From Streptomyces ferrugineus (GTDB lineage Bacteria; Actinomycetota; Actinomycetes; Streptomycetales; Streptomycetaceae), in NCBI RefSeq assembly GCF_015160855.1, contig NZ_CP063373.1, forward strand, positions 4,030,001 to 4,094,000: a DNA stretch of 64,000 nt. Reading direction: 5' to 3'. Each line of letters begins with the position of its first letter. Within the stretch, counting starts at the first letter, position 1. Made by a program: the position numbers and the translations under genes. A model generated the notes under the pieces. That model did not search any database. It saw only the letters and a list, made by a program, of their open reading frames with translations, and was not told the origin of the DNA. Shown piece by piece: positions 1 through 7,716 of the stretch.

Positions 1-2
1 TC

Positions 3-131
3 GTCGAGAGCGGGATGTCTTCCACGCGGACGGCCGGACAGTTGAAGATCGTCCATGACGGCATGCTTCCCCATCGGTGCGCCCGTGGCGTTGGGGACCT
101 ACTAGAACAGATTCGTGCTCACGTCGCGTGA
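3..131 (+). CDS. C-terminal end of an unidentified gene (partial)
   Basis: An open frame enters from the left edge and stops with TGA 21 bases before the GTG of the acetyltransferase. The 42 visible residues end in a helix-like stretch (GDLLEQIRAHVA). No family is recognised. Third-position GC is only moderate, as in the genes that follow. The close spacing would fit an operon with the acetyltransferase, but the frame could also be chance. Confidence 0.3.
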   Translation, partial: VESGMSSTRTAGQLKIVHDGMLPHRCARGVGDLLEQIRAHVA

Positions 132-152
132 GCCAGCAAAGGAGAGTGCACC

Positions 153-698
153 GTGGACCCGGAGTTCCAGCGGCACGATGCGAAGTCGGCGCAGGACGTA
201 GTTTCCGAGCTGGTTGACGTCTATGCCAAGGTGTACGACGTTCCCCCATATATCGGTGACCCGTTCTTCTCGGTCGACTTGTTCCGAACCCGCCTGGAAG
301 CAGCGTTCGACACCGAGGGGTTCGAGACCGTGACTGCCCGTCTGGACGGCCGGATCGTTGGGTACGTACACGGCGCGACCCTGCCCGCAGACAAGCCCTG
401 GTGGGCCTCCCTCGGTGACCAACGGCCTACCGAGCTGGTCGACTTGGCGGAGGCCGGGGGCATCTTCTGGCTCCGCGAACTGATGGTGCTCCCCGAACTG
501 CAGAACCAGGGCCTTGGGCGGCAGATCCACGACACGGTCATTGCCGGTCGCGCGGAGAGCATCACGGCCCTGACCTGCATCGTCGATAACCAGCCTGCCC
601 ACGATGCTTACCTGCGATGGGGATACTCCATTATGGGGCAGATCAAGCACGCCCCAGAATCGCCACTTTATGACGCGATGTACTTGCCCTCTCGCTGA
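153..698 (+). CDS. GNAT-family N-acetyltransferase
   Basis: A 181-residue protein with the GNAT fold pattern: a beta-strand region with GRIVGYVHG near residues 66-74, then the acetyl-CoA-binding strand and loop WLRELMVLPELQNQGLGRQI near 106-125, whose Q-x-x-G-L-G part is the pyrophosphate-binding motif A. A late NQPAHDAYLRWGY segment matches the last conserved block. It should transfer an acetyl group from acetyl-CoA to an amine on an unknown small molecule or protein in the cytoplasm. The GTG start is chosen because AAGGAGA lies 7 bases upstream. The next gene follows after 14 bases, suggesting co-transcription. Confidence 0.85.
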   Translation: MDPEFQRHDAKSAQDVVSELVDVYAKVYDVPPYIGDPFFSVDLFRTRLEAAFDTEGFETVTARLDGRIVGYVHGATLPADKPWWASLGDQRPTELVDLAEAGGIFWLRELMVLPELQNQGLGRQIHDTVIAGRAESITALTCIVDNQPAHDAYLRWGYSIMGQIKHAPESPLYDAMYLPSR

Positions 699-712
699 AA
701 CACGGAACGCAC

Positions 713-1210
713 ATGACGCAAACGATCACTCGCACGAGTCCCACCCCGGTCCCGGAGACCTCTGGTCGCCGGGACCGGCTCACGCAAGGCCCCGACGTGC
801 TGTTCTGCTACGGCACGCTGCAGTTCGATGCCGTGCTCGAGGCGCTCCTGGGGCGGATACCCGAGCGGACCCCAGCGTCCGCGCCTGGCTACCGAGCGGC
901 TGCACTGGCAGGCCGTGTCTACCCGGGCCTCGTCCGGGCGTTCGACAGCTCGGCGGCTGGCGAGCTACTGACCGACCTCAGCTATAAGGAATGGGAGATC
1001 CTCGATGCGTTTGAGGATCTCCGCTATGAGCTGCGCGAAGTCGCCCTCTCCACGGGCAAGCTGGGATGGGCGTACGTCTGGCCGGGCGGGGACGTCCGCC
1101 CGGAAGACTGGGACGCCGAGGAGTTCCAGGCCCAGCACCTCACGGAGTACGCGGCTCGCTGCGCGCGGCTCGCTCCGAGCCTCGCCGCGGGACTACCCAA
1201 GGGCGAGTAG
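713..1210 (+). CDS. Gamma-glutamylcyclotransferase (AIG2-like) family protein
   Basis: A 165-residue protein. After a variable N-terminus of about 27 residues comes the family hallmark VLFCYGTLQ (residues 29-37), the substrate loop of the AIG2/GGCT fold. ELLTDLSYKEWEILDAFED near 90-108 supplies the acidic region where the catalytic Glu usually lies, and AYVWPG follows. Family members cyclise gamma-glutamyl amines or act as gamma-glutamylamine cyclotransferases; the substrate here is unknown. The ATG at 713 has a poor ribosome site, and an internal start before the hallmark is possible. It probably shares a transcript with the acetyltransferase upstream. Confidence 0.8.
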   Translation: MTQTITRTSPTPVPETSGRRDRLTQGPDVLFCYGTLQFDAVLEALLGRIPERTPASAPGYRAAALAGRVYPGLVRAFDSSAAGELLTDLSYKEWEILDAFEDLRYELREVALSTGKLGWAYVWPGGDVRPEDWDAEEFQAQHLTEYAARCARLAPSLAAGLPKGE

Positions 1211-1253
1211 CACGAGCGGCATCCGAGAGCGTTCCCCGCGCTCGGATGCCGCT

Positions 1254-1623
1254 TCATCCCCCCGTCGGGGCCCTCGGGTTGTGCACGGGGACCTTGTCGA
1301 ACGGGTCCTTCTTCCCAGCCTCCGCCGGGCGCACGTAGACCTTCCGGGGGATGGACGACCCCTTGGCCCATCGGCCCGCGTCCTCGAGTTCCTGATCGGT
1401 GGCACCCGCCTCGGCGAGGTCGGTGGCGCCGCCCGCGCGCAGACCATGGGAGGTGACTGGTCGGCCGTCGCTCACCAGCCCGGCCTTGGCGAACCAGTGC
1501 TTCACCCGCTCGTTGACGACGTGCCCCCGAAGATGCACGCCGCGCTTCGTGGCCGTCTTCGCCCGGGTCTCCTCCGTCGCGGGCATGCCGTTCTTGATCG
1601 GGCCGCCGCATCTCCAGGTCCAA
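1254..1623 (-). pseudogene. C-terminal fragment of a tyrosine recombinase/integrase
   Basis: The leftward frame (intact from about 1586) carries only the catalytic end of a tyrosine integrase. Visible are SHGLRAGGATDLAEAG, with the H-x-x-R box, then GRWAKGSS in the place of the second His/Trp position, and the nucleophile context RKVYVRP. All N-terminal DNA-binding sequence and the first catalytic Arg region are missing; upstream lies the start of the PIN gene on the other strand. A preceding piece (DTLTLDLE) is in a different frame, so the remnant may also be frameshifted. It marks past integration or excision here and cannot act alone. Confidence 0.75.
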
Positions 1624-1691
1624 GGTGAGCGTGTCCCGCAGTGAACAGCGAAAAGCTCCAGTCGCGGTCGTGTCTCCCCTACGATCTCGCT

Positions 1692-2678
1692 ATGCTCCGA
1701 CTACTCATCGACACGTCTGTTTGGTTGAATATTGCAAAGCGCCGGGACGGCCAGCAGATCATTGTCCCCCTGCGATTGCTGCTGTCTCAGAAGAAGATCG
1801 AACTCCTTGTCCCATCTCTGATCCTGGACGAGTTCGACCGAAACCGCCCGCGCGCAGAAGCGGCAACATCGACGAGCGTTCGAGAGCGCTTTCGAGTTCT
1901 CCGTCAGGATCTTCAAGATTATGGTGATGACGAGGCACAGCGTTGGATTGCCGAAATGTCCCACCAGATCCCGTACGTAAGTGCTCGCTCTCTCCAGAAC
2001 TTCTCTGAAATCTCAGATCTGCTGCGCGTAGGGACACAACTTCCGTCGAGGGACGCGGAGCATGCGGCCGTCGTCAGGCGTGGCCTCGAAAAGCGGGCCC
2101 CGCTCCATCTCGACAAGAACAGCGTGGCTGATGCGCTCTTGGTTGAGCAGTATGCAACCGCCCTTGGTGCCGGATCGGGCGAAGATCAGTACGTCTTTGC
2201 GACGGCCAACTACATTGACTTCTCGGTCCCTAAGGGCGACCGACGCCAGCCCCACGACGACATTGCTAACCTCTTCACAGCATCGAACTCCCACTATGTC
2301 TATGACGTGGATGGCCTGGTCAAGGTTCTCGGAGAGAAACTGGGCAGCGATTATCTCGATGAAGCCGATGACGTGGAATTCATCCAGAACGCATCCGAGA
2401 CTCGATCACTCGCAGATATTCTTACCGCCGAGCACGAATTCTTTGACAAGATCTGGTATGGGCGAAGTGTGATTCGTGAGGAGCTTCATCCGGAGAAGCA
2501 TTCCGAACTACCAGAGTCGATTAAGGAAGGCATGATGGCAGCCCGAAAGCGCGTCGAGGACACGTATGGCCTGGAAAGCCTTCCGCCAGTCGATGATTGG
2601 GAATGGGGCTTCATGCACGGCAAGCTCTCGGCTCTGCGCTGGGTGCTTGGGGAGGAATGGGACTTCCTCGACACGTGA
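1692..2678 (+). CDS. PIN-domain protein (DUF4935-like)
   Basis: A 328-residue protein beginning MLRLLIDTSVWLNIAKR, the first strand and first metal-binding Asp of a PIN nuclease. Further acidic positions follow: LDEFDRN near 44-50, KNSVADALLVEQYATAL near 145-160 and GEDQYVFATANYIDFS near 165-180, the order seen in DUF4935-type PIN proteins. PIN proteins are metal-dependent RNases, often toxins or RNA-processing enzymes. The ATG at 1692 is preferred over an upstream one because it sits right before the first PIN strand. The gene is clearly more AT-rich than typical Streptomyces genes, a sign of transfer. No antitoxin-like partner is adjacent. Confidence 0.75.
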   Translation: MLRLLIDTSVWLNIAKRRDGQQIIVPLRLLLSQKKIELLVPSLILDEFDRNRPRAEAATSTSVRERFRVLRQDLQDYGDDEAQRWIAEMSHQIPYVSARSLQNFSEISDLLRVGTQLPSRDAEHAAVVRRGLEKRAPLHLDKNSVADALLVEQYATALGAGSGEDQYVFATANYIDFSVPKGDRRQPHDDIANLFTASNSHYVYDVDGLVKVLGEKLGSDYLDEADDVEFIQNASETRSLADILTAEHEFFDKIWYGRSVIREELHPEKHSELPESIKEGMMAARKRVEDTYGLESLPPVDDWEWGFMHGKLSALRWVLGEEWDFLDT

Positions 2679-3098
2679 GCGTCGACCAAGGTTCGAAGGC
2701 GCGCCGCAACCCCGACTTCCCTCCGGCGCCGCATCATGCCCGGACCTGATCAGTCAACTGCTGCATCCCCGGGACAAGCTGAAACAGCATCTCCTGTTGG
2801 GCCCTGTCCGATCCGGCTCCGTGGGCGGTACTCCGGCGACCGTATGCGGGTCCGGCATCTTCGTCCGTCATCGGTGCACTCAACTTTCGATGACATCGAT
2901 CAACCTTCACTGACCCGGGACAACGTCGTACGTCGGCAGCATGGACGTAGATGTCGGACAGCACGGCAGAATTCAGTAGCGCACGATTCATTTCAGTGCG
3001 TTCTTCAGTGCCGCACCGAGAGATTTCACTGATGGCTGATGGCCCTCCGAGGTGCGCGGGGCGAGCAACTATTTGGCCATGGCGATCGTCTTTCGGGC
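2679..3098 (+). other. Intergenic stretch without a clear gene
   Basis: These 420 bases separate the PIN gene from the pentapeptide pseudogene. The short frames on both strands have no ribosome sites or recognisable protein sequence. No strong terminator hairpin was seen. The promoter of the downstream pseudogene probably lies in the last 150 bases, but no convincing -35/-10 pair could be assigned. Confidence 0.5.
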
Positions 3099-4841
3099 AT
3101 GACGTACCCGAGCCCTGCACCGTCCCCGGCTCTGCCTGTCTGGCCGCACTGCTGCCACGGCACTACCCCGGAGGATCCGGTCGGCTGCCGCGGCATTCAC
3201 GTCCCCGGCCACACCTCGTGTCTCGCTCACCTGGCGGACACCGACCGTGACGCCTATCTGGCCAGCCTGGCCCCCGGCGCCGACATAGATCACCGCGGCA
3301 CCCCCTTCACCGAGGAGCTGCTGAATCGGTTATTGGGAGCCCTTCGCGACCCTGCCACCGGACACCCCCGCCTGGGCGCCGCCCGGTTTACGTCGGCAAC
3401 CTTCCAGGGTGGGGCCTGGTTCGGGTTGGCGACCTTCCAGGGCGACGCTGAGTTCGGGTCGGCGACCTTCGAGCGGGCCGCCTGGTTCCCGTTGGCGACC
3501 TTCAAGCGCGAAGCCCGCTTCCCGTCGGCGACCTTCCAGCGCGCTGCCTGGTTCGGGTCGGCGACCTTCGAGGGCGCCGCCTGGTTCCCGTCGGCTACGT
3601 TCGAGGACGCCGCCGCATTCGAGTCGGCGACCTTCGAGGGCGACGCCCGGTTCGGGTCGGTGACTTTTCAGAGCGGCGCCTGGTTCCCCTCGGCGACCTT
3701 CCGGGGCGACGCCCGGTTCGAGCAGGCCGTTTTGAGTAGTCGGCAAGTCTCGGGCCGCTGGTGTGCGCCGGGCGGGTGATGCTGTCCGGGGCGGTGTTCG
3801 GCGGCCCGGTGACCCTCTCGTTCGCCACACCTCGCCTTGAGTGCCGCCGGACCCGCTGGTCGTCAACGGCCGAGGTGCGTCTGCGCTACGCAACGGTGGA
3901 CTTCGCCCATGCGGTCTTCGAATATCCCCTCACGATCGCGGCGGAGCCGGATCCGTTCGTGCTCCCCGACGGCCGACGGCTCGCAGAGGAGCCCTTCGCC
4001 GGCGTGCTCGACGCCGCGGTGCGGATGGCCTCGCTGCGCGGAGTCGACGCGGCCCACCTGGTCCTCGCCGACGTCGACCTCACCGGATGCCTGTTCGCCC
4101 GCGCCTTGCACCTGGACCAACTGCGACTGGACGGCGCCTGCACCTTCGACACGGTTCCGCCCGCAGTGCACTGGCGGGGCTGGCGACCCATACGGTTCAC
4201 TCAGCGGCGCACTCTTGCAGAAGAACATCACTGGCGCGCGAGCCAGCCGACGGCGGTCCGGGGTTGGAATGTGGCTGTGTTCGACGCCGGACGCGTCGGC
4301 CCGTTGCAACTGGCGCCGGTTTACCGGGCGTTGCGCAAGGCGTTCGAGGACGGCAAGCACGAGCCTGGGGCTGCCGACTTCTATTACGGCGAGATGGAGA
4401 TGCGTCGCCACGCCGACGACATCCCCCGAAGCGAGCGGAGCCTTCTGACCGCTTACTGGGCGCTGTCCGGCTACGGAATGCGCGCCTCCCGATCCCTGGC
4501 GTGGCTCGGCGCCGCCATGCTCGTCACCATCGTGCTGCTGATGGGCTTGGGGCTCCCCCAGGACGCTCCGAAGCAGGAAGCGACCGGCACCGTCCCTACC
4601 GGCGGAGGCAGCGTCACCTTCGAGATCGACAAGGACGATCCGCAGAAACCCCACCGGCGACCGGTTCACCGGCGAGCGCTTCGAGAAAGCCCTGAACATC
4701 ACCCTCAACTCGGTTGTGTTCCGCTCCGCCGACCAGGACCTGACCACCGCCGGCACCTACATCGAAATGACCTCCCGGCTGGCCGAGCCCGTTCTTCTGG
4801 GCTTGGCAGCGATAGCCGTCCGTAACCGCGTCAAACGCTGA
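3099..4841 (+). pseudogene. Pentapeptide-repeat membrane protein broken by two compensating frameshifts
   Basis: This is a paralog of the intact gene at 7717-9609. The N-terminus (WPHCCHG...DPVGCRGI) leads into about ten 11-residue ATFxGxAxFxx repeats (33-nt DNA period from 3391). The frame then breaks at 3751-3754: one G appears lost from a GGG, and adding it restores SGPLVCAG, matching FGPVVCEG in the paralog. A second break lies in AAACCCC at 4645-4652, where one extra base separates FEIDKDDPQ from TGDRFTGERFEKALN. After it the frame continues to TTAGTYIEM, EPVLLGLAAIAVRNRVKR and a stop at 4841. The C-terminal third has a transmembrane segment (LAWLGAAMLVTIVLLMGLGL). The two shifts cancel, so the protein end is preserved. 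The function of the family is unknown. Confidence 0.85.
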
Positions 4842-5072
4842 CCCCGTTGAAGCAACTGGTGCACCCGAACCGGCATAGGCCGTCGCACTCTTCACGGACA
4901 TGTGGGCATCGCGCTGGTAAGGAGTGCCGGTAGTCACACGGCATACCTATACGGCACGGTACGGACCCGCTGACCAGTGGAAACGCTGAAACCGTAACAG
5001 GAATCGAGGCCCCGACGTACATGTCATGAGGGCTGGCCCGCACTCGCCCCCAGCAACAGGAGATGCCCCTCC

Positions 5073-5726
5073 ATGAGCACCCCACGGCCCGTGTCCCTAC
5101 AGTGGTACGACAACCGCGGCATGCCCGTTGCGCCGACCTGGGACCGTGCCCACCTGGTGGACAAGGTCATCAACGCGTACGCGCTCAACGGCACAGTCCT
5201 CGACCGCGACGTCGTCGACCTCCACCTCGCCGAGGCCGCCGACAAGGCGGCCTGTTCCCTGCTGCGCGACCAGTGGACCGATGGGTTCCCCGTCGCCGCG
5301 TACTCGGAACTCCTCGCAACGATCGCCGCACTTCGCAGCGTCCTCGGCTACTCCCCGACGCCGACGGCCGTAGACGTCAACACCTGGGCACGCAACCTGC
5401 GGGACGCCTCCGCCGAGGCCTCGGGGAACGACAAGGACTTCCACGAGGTCCGGATCGTCGAGGGCCCGCACATGGGCGTCCTACTGGGCGTGTGGGGGCC
5501 GAAGACGCCGCAGGAGCCGGACACTCTGGCCGGTCCGCTCCTCATGCCTACCGAGGTTGGGGACAGCAAGAACATGGAGTTCGGCACCGCCTACTACCGG
5601 CGGCTCAAGTGGCCCGAACCGAACACCGGACGGTGGGAGTACATGCTCGACCGGAAGCGCCCGTTCCCGGCCGCAGGCTCCCGTCCGCGCTTCCTTCCCG
5701 TCCCTGCTCAGGGCGGCTGCCCGTGA
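5073..5726 (+). CDS. Hypothetical protein, first gene of a small phage-like cassette
   Basis: A 217-residue soluble protein of no recognised family. It starts MSTPRPVSLQWYDNRGM and has an alpha-helical middle (VDLHLAEAADKAACSLLRDQW). A strand-rich end (VRIVEGPHMGVLLGVWGP) suggests a small beta domain. AGGAG about 10 bases before the ATG at 5073 supports the start. Its stop overlaps the GTG of the next gene (GTGA), so the cassette 5073-7655 is translationally coupled. Its place among zinc-finger phage-type proteins suggests an accessory phage or plasmid gene. Confidence 0.7.
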   Translation: MSTPRPVSLQWYDNRGMPVAPTWDRAHLVDKVINAYALNGTVLDRDVVDLHLAEAADKAACSLLRDQWTDGFPVAAYSELLATIAALRSVLGYSPTPTAVDVNTWARNLRDASAEASGNDKDFHEVRIVEGPHMGVLLGVWGPKTPQEPDTLAGPLLMPTEVGDSKNMEFGTAYYRRLKWPEPNTGRWEYMLDRKRPFPAAGSRPRFLPVPAQGGCP

Positions 5727-5965
5727 TATCGATCCTCTCCGCCGTCATCCCGTCCCCGGCCGCGGACGCCGCGCACGAAGCTGCGCACGAGACCGCGGCC
5801 CGGTTCTGGCAGGGCGCCTACTCGGTGGCCTGCCCGACGTGCCACGTCCAGGCCGGCGAGCTCTGCCTCGCCCGGCGCAGCATCCACGCCGCCCGCCGGA
5901 GCCTGTACCTGCAGAACCCGAAGACCACCGGCCTGGTGCCGCTCCTCGTTGGGCGCGTCCGATGA
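5723..5965 (+). CDS. Small phage-type zinc-binding protein
   Basis: An 80-residue protein with the arrangement CPTCHVQAGELC (residues 37-48) followed by RRSIHAARRSLYL: three cysteines and a histidine that can hold one zinc ion. This C-x2-C...C...H-x-x-R pattern is common in small actinophage and plasmid proteins, where it is thought to bind nucleic acid or proteins. The helical N-terminus (ADAAHEAAHETAARFWQGAY) may be the rest of the domain. The GTG at 5723 overlaps the stop of the gene before, and the TGA overlaps the ATG of the next gene, so all three are coupled. Confidence 0.65.
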   Translation: MISILSAVIPSPAADAAHEAAHETAARFWQGAYSVACPTCHVQAGELCLARRSIHAARRSLYLQNPKTTGLVPLLVGRVR

Positions 5966-6228
5966 CAGCGATCACCACGGCGGCCGGGGCCGCGCGGAAA
6001 GCCGTCGCCTGGGCGACGTCCGCCGAGGACGCCGACAAAGCCGCGCGCGACCGTCGCCAGAAGGGCAACGAGTGGGCCTCCCGCCGCGGTGGGGCCGGCA
6101 ACGCCGCCGACTGGCACGAGCGGGCCGAGTCTTGGGAACGCACCCGCGACAAGGCCGTGGCCATGGCGAACATGTGGGCCAACGTCGCCGGCGTCATGCA
6201 CCTGGCCGAGGAAGGTGAACCGTCGTGA
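5962..6228 (+). CDS. Small helical hypothetical protein
   Basis: An 88-residue protein rich in Ala, Arg, Glu and Trp (KAARDRRQKGNEWASRRGG, HERAESWERTRDKAVAMANM), predicted as two amphipathic helices and possibly a coiled coil. No family is recognised. Its ATG overlaps the previous stop (ATGA) and its stop overlaps the next GTG, as elsewhere in this cassette. It may be a structural partner of the neighbouring zinc proteins, but nothing in the sequence shows this. Confidence 0.6.
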   Translation: MTAITTAAGAARKAVAWATSAEDADKAARDRRQKGNEWASRRGGAGNAADWHERAESWERTRDKAVAMANMWANVAGVMHLAEEGEPS

Positions 6229-6887
6229 CCGCTCTTGCCGTTGAAGCCCCGGCCGCGCCCGAGTGGTCTGGCCGCCTGGTCGTACGCGCCGCGGACCGCC
6301 CCCTGCTGCACATCGCGGGGGAGGGCGTCACCGCCCCCGCCATGCCGGTGTTCACCGTGCCCCTGGAGTGCGTGCCGGACGCCGAGCAGGCGCCGGGCGT
6401 ACGGACGTGGGACGGGCCCGTGACGGAGGCGAGTATCTGCCCGGCCTGCCTGCGCTCGCTTCGCGGAGAGCCGGAGCCGGAACAGCCGCGGCTCGTCCCC
6501 GCCGGCGTCGCCGAGGCCCTGCCCGAACCGGGCGCCGAGCCGGATGCCCGCGGCCGCCACCTTCGCGCCGTCCCGGACCTGCCGACGTACGCCGAGGCGC
6601 CCCTGCCCATCGAGCACGCCGGGCGCCGGATCACCTGGTCGGCCTGGAAGCCGGCCCCGATCATTTACCACTATGACCCGTCGTGTGAGTGGTGTGGTGA
6701 TTCCGCGCACGGCGAGATGACCAGCGGTCGTTCGGGACACCCGACGTCCGAGACGGTCCCACTGCGGATCTATCTCGCCCGCCGGTGCACCTCCTGCCAG
6801 TTGATGACCGCATACGAGCAGGTCCCCGGCGACTTGATGGTCATTGCCCACCACAAGTCACGCGCCCCGAAGGACTGCAACCGATGA
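6225..6887 (+). CDS. Hypothetical protein with several Cys-pair zinc sites
   Basis: A 220-residue protein. Three Cys-x2-Cys pairs are visible: CPAC in SICPACLRS near residue 72, CEWC in DPSCEWCGDSAHG near 150, and CTSC in ARRCTSCQLM near 187. The last two probably form one zinc ribbon, with surrounding His residues as alternatives. The linker between the first pair and the ribbon is Pro/Glu-rich and disordered-looking. Such proteins are frequent in actinophage early regions, usually without known function. It overlaps both neighbours by 4 bases. Confidence 0.6.
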   Translation: MTALAVEAPAAPEWSGRLVVRAADRPLLHIAGEGVTAPAMPVFTVPLECVPDAEQAPGVRTWDGPVTEASICPACLRSLRGEPEPEQPRLVPAGVAEALPEPGAEPDARGRHLRAVPDLPTYAEAPLPIEHAGRRITWSAWKPAPIIYHYDPSCEWCGDSAHGEMTSGRSGHPTSETVPLRIYLARRCTSCQLMTAYEQVPGDLMVIAHHKSRAPKDCNR

Positions 6888-7156
6888 CCGCCGTTGCCGA
6901 AGCTCCCGGCCTCCCCGATCTCGAGCAGCGCCTGGCCCTGGTCGCGTGTGGAGAGAACACTCGGCCCGGTAAGACGCGGGCCTGCGACTCCTGCAGCAAC
7001 AAGAGCGGCACCCTGCTCCGTATCACCGCGACCGGGGCCGCCGACGCCCTAGCCGCGGCGATATGCGGCACCGGGGACTGTCGGGTCCGGACGTGCGACC
7101 CGTGCAAGGAGAAGGCCGTCCGGATGATCCACCTCTACAACGAGGAGGCCGAGTGA
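6884..7156 (+). CDS. Small Cys-rich hypothetical protein
   Basis: A 90-residue protein with CDSC (ACDSCSNKSG) and, later, CGTGDC...RTCDPCKEKA, enough cysteines for a four-Cys zinc knuckle. The rest is helical. The ATG overlaps the previous stop and the stop overlaps the GTG of the HAD gene. No family is recognised; by context it belongs to the same phage-type accessory set as its neighbours. Confidence 0.6.
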   Translation: MTAVAEAPGLPDLEQRLALVACGENTRPGKTRACDSCSNKSGTLLRITATGAADALAAAICGTGDCRVRTCDPCKEKAVRMIHLYNEEAE

Positions 7157-7655
7157 CCACTGCAGTCGCCCCGCCGAGCACCGCCGCGGTTGCCTTCGAC
7201 CTCGAGGGCGGTCTCATCGACGTCTCGAGCATCCACTACCTGGCGAACGACGCCTCCGCTTTCCACCGCGCGAGCCTCGGATGCCCGCCCAACCGCGACG
7301 TCGTGGCAGCCGCACGGCACGCACACGAGAGCGGGAAGACCGTCCTCGTCATGACCGGCGGGGACAAGCGCCTGGAGCAGCTCGTAGCCACGTGGCTGGT
7401 GCGTAGTGGCGTACCCGCCACCCTGATCCTGATGCGACCCGCGGCGACTACCGGCCCGGCGCCGTAGTGAAGCGGGAGCGACTGCGCGCCGCCCATCGCC
7501 AGTTCGACAGCTTCACCGTGTGGAGCGCCGACCCGAGCGTGACCCGCCTGTCGGAGCAGGAAGGTATCGACGTCATGCCGCTCCCCGGCTACTGGGGGTG
7601 CGCCCCAGTGACCAGGTCCGGAAACGAGACTCGAAGCCCTCTTGCAGGGCGGTGA
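7153..7655 (+). pseudogene. HAD phosphatase (polynucleotide-kinase 3'-phosphatase-like), frameshifted
   Basis: The first frame encodes AFDLEGGLIDVSS, the DxE/DxxxD-like catalytic strand of HAD phosphatases, then VLVMTGGDKRLEQLVATWL and ILMRPA. These are the blocks seen in phage and actinobacterial polynucleotide-kinase-type HAD domains. It then ends early. The next frame continues at once with GDYRPGAVVKRERL, WSADPSVTRL and EQEGIDVMPLPGY, the expected end of the same domain, so one base is missing near 7441-7446. The usual first Asp-x-Asp is D-x-E here, a further sign of decay or altered catalysis. It is the last gene of the coupled cassette. Confidence 0.75.
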
Positions 7656-7716
7656 TTGCGTAGCCGAGACCCCCAACTTGCTGATCTTCAGGGGTAGATG
7701 AGGTATCGATGGACGC

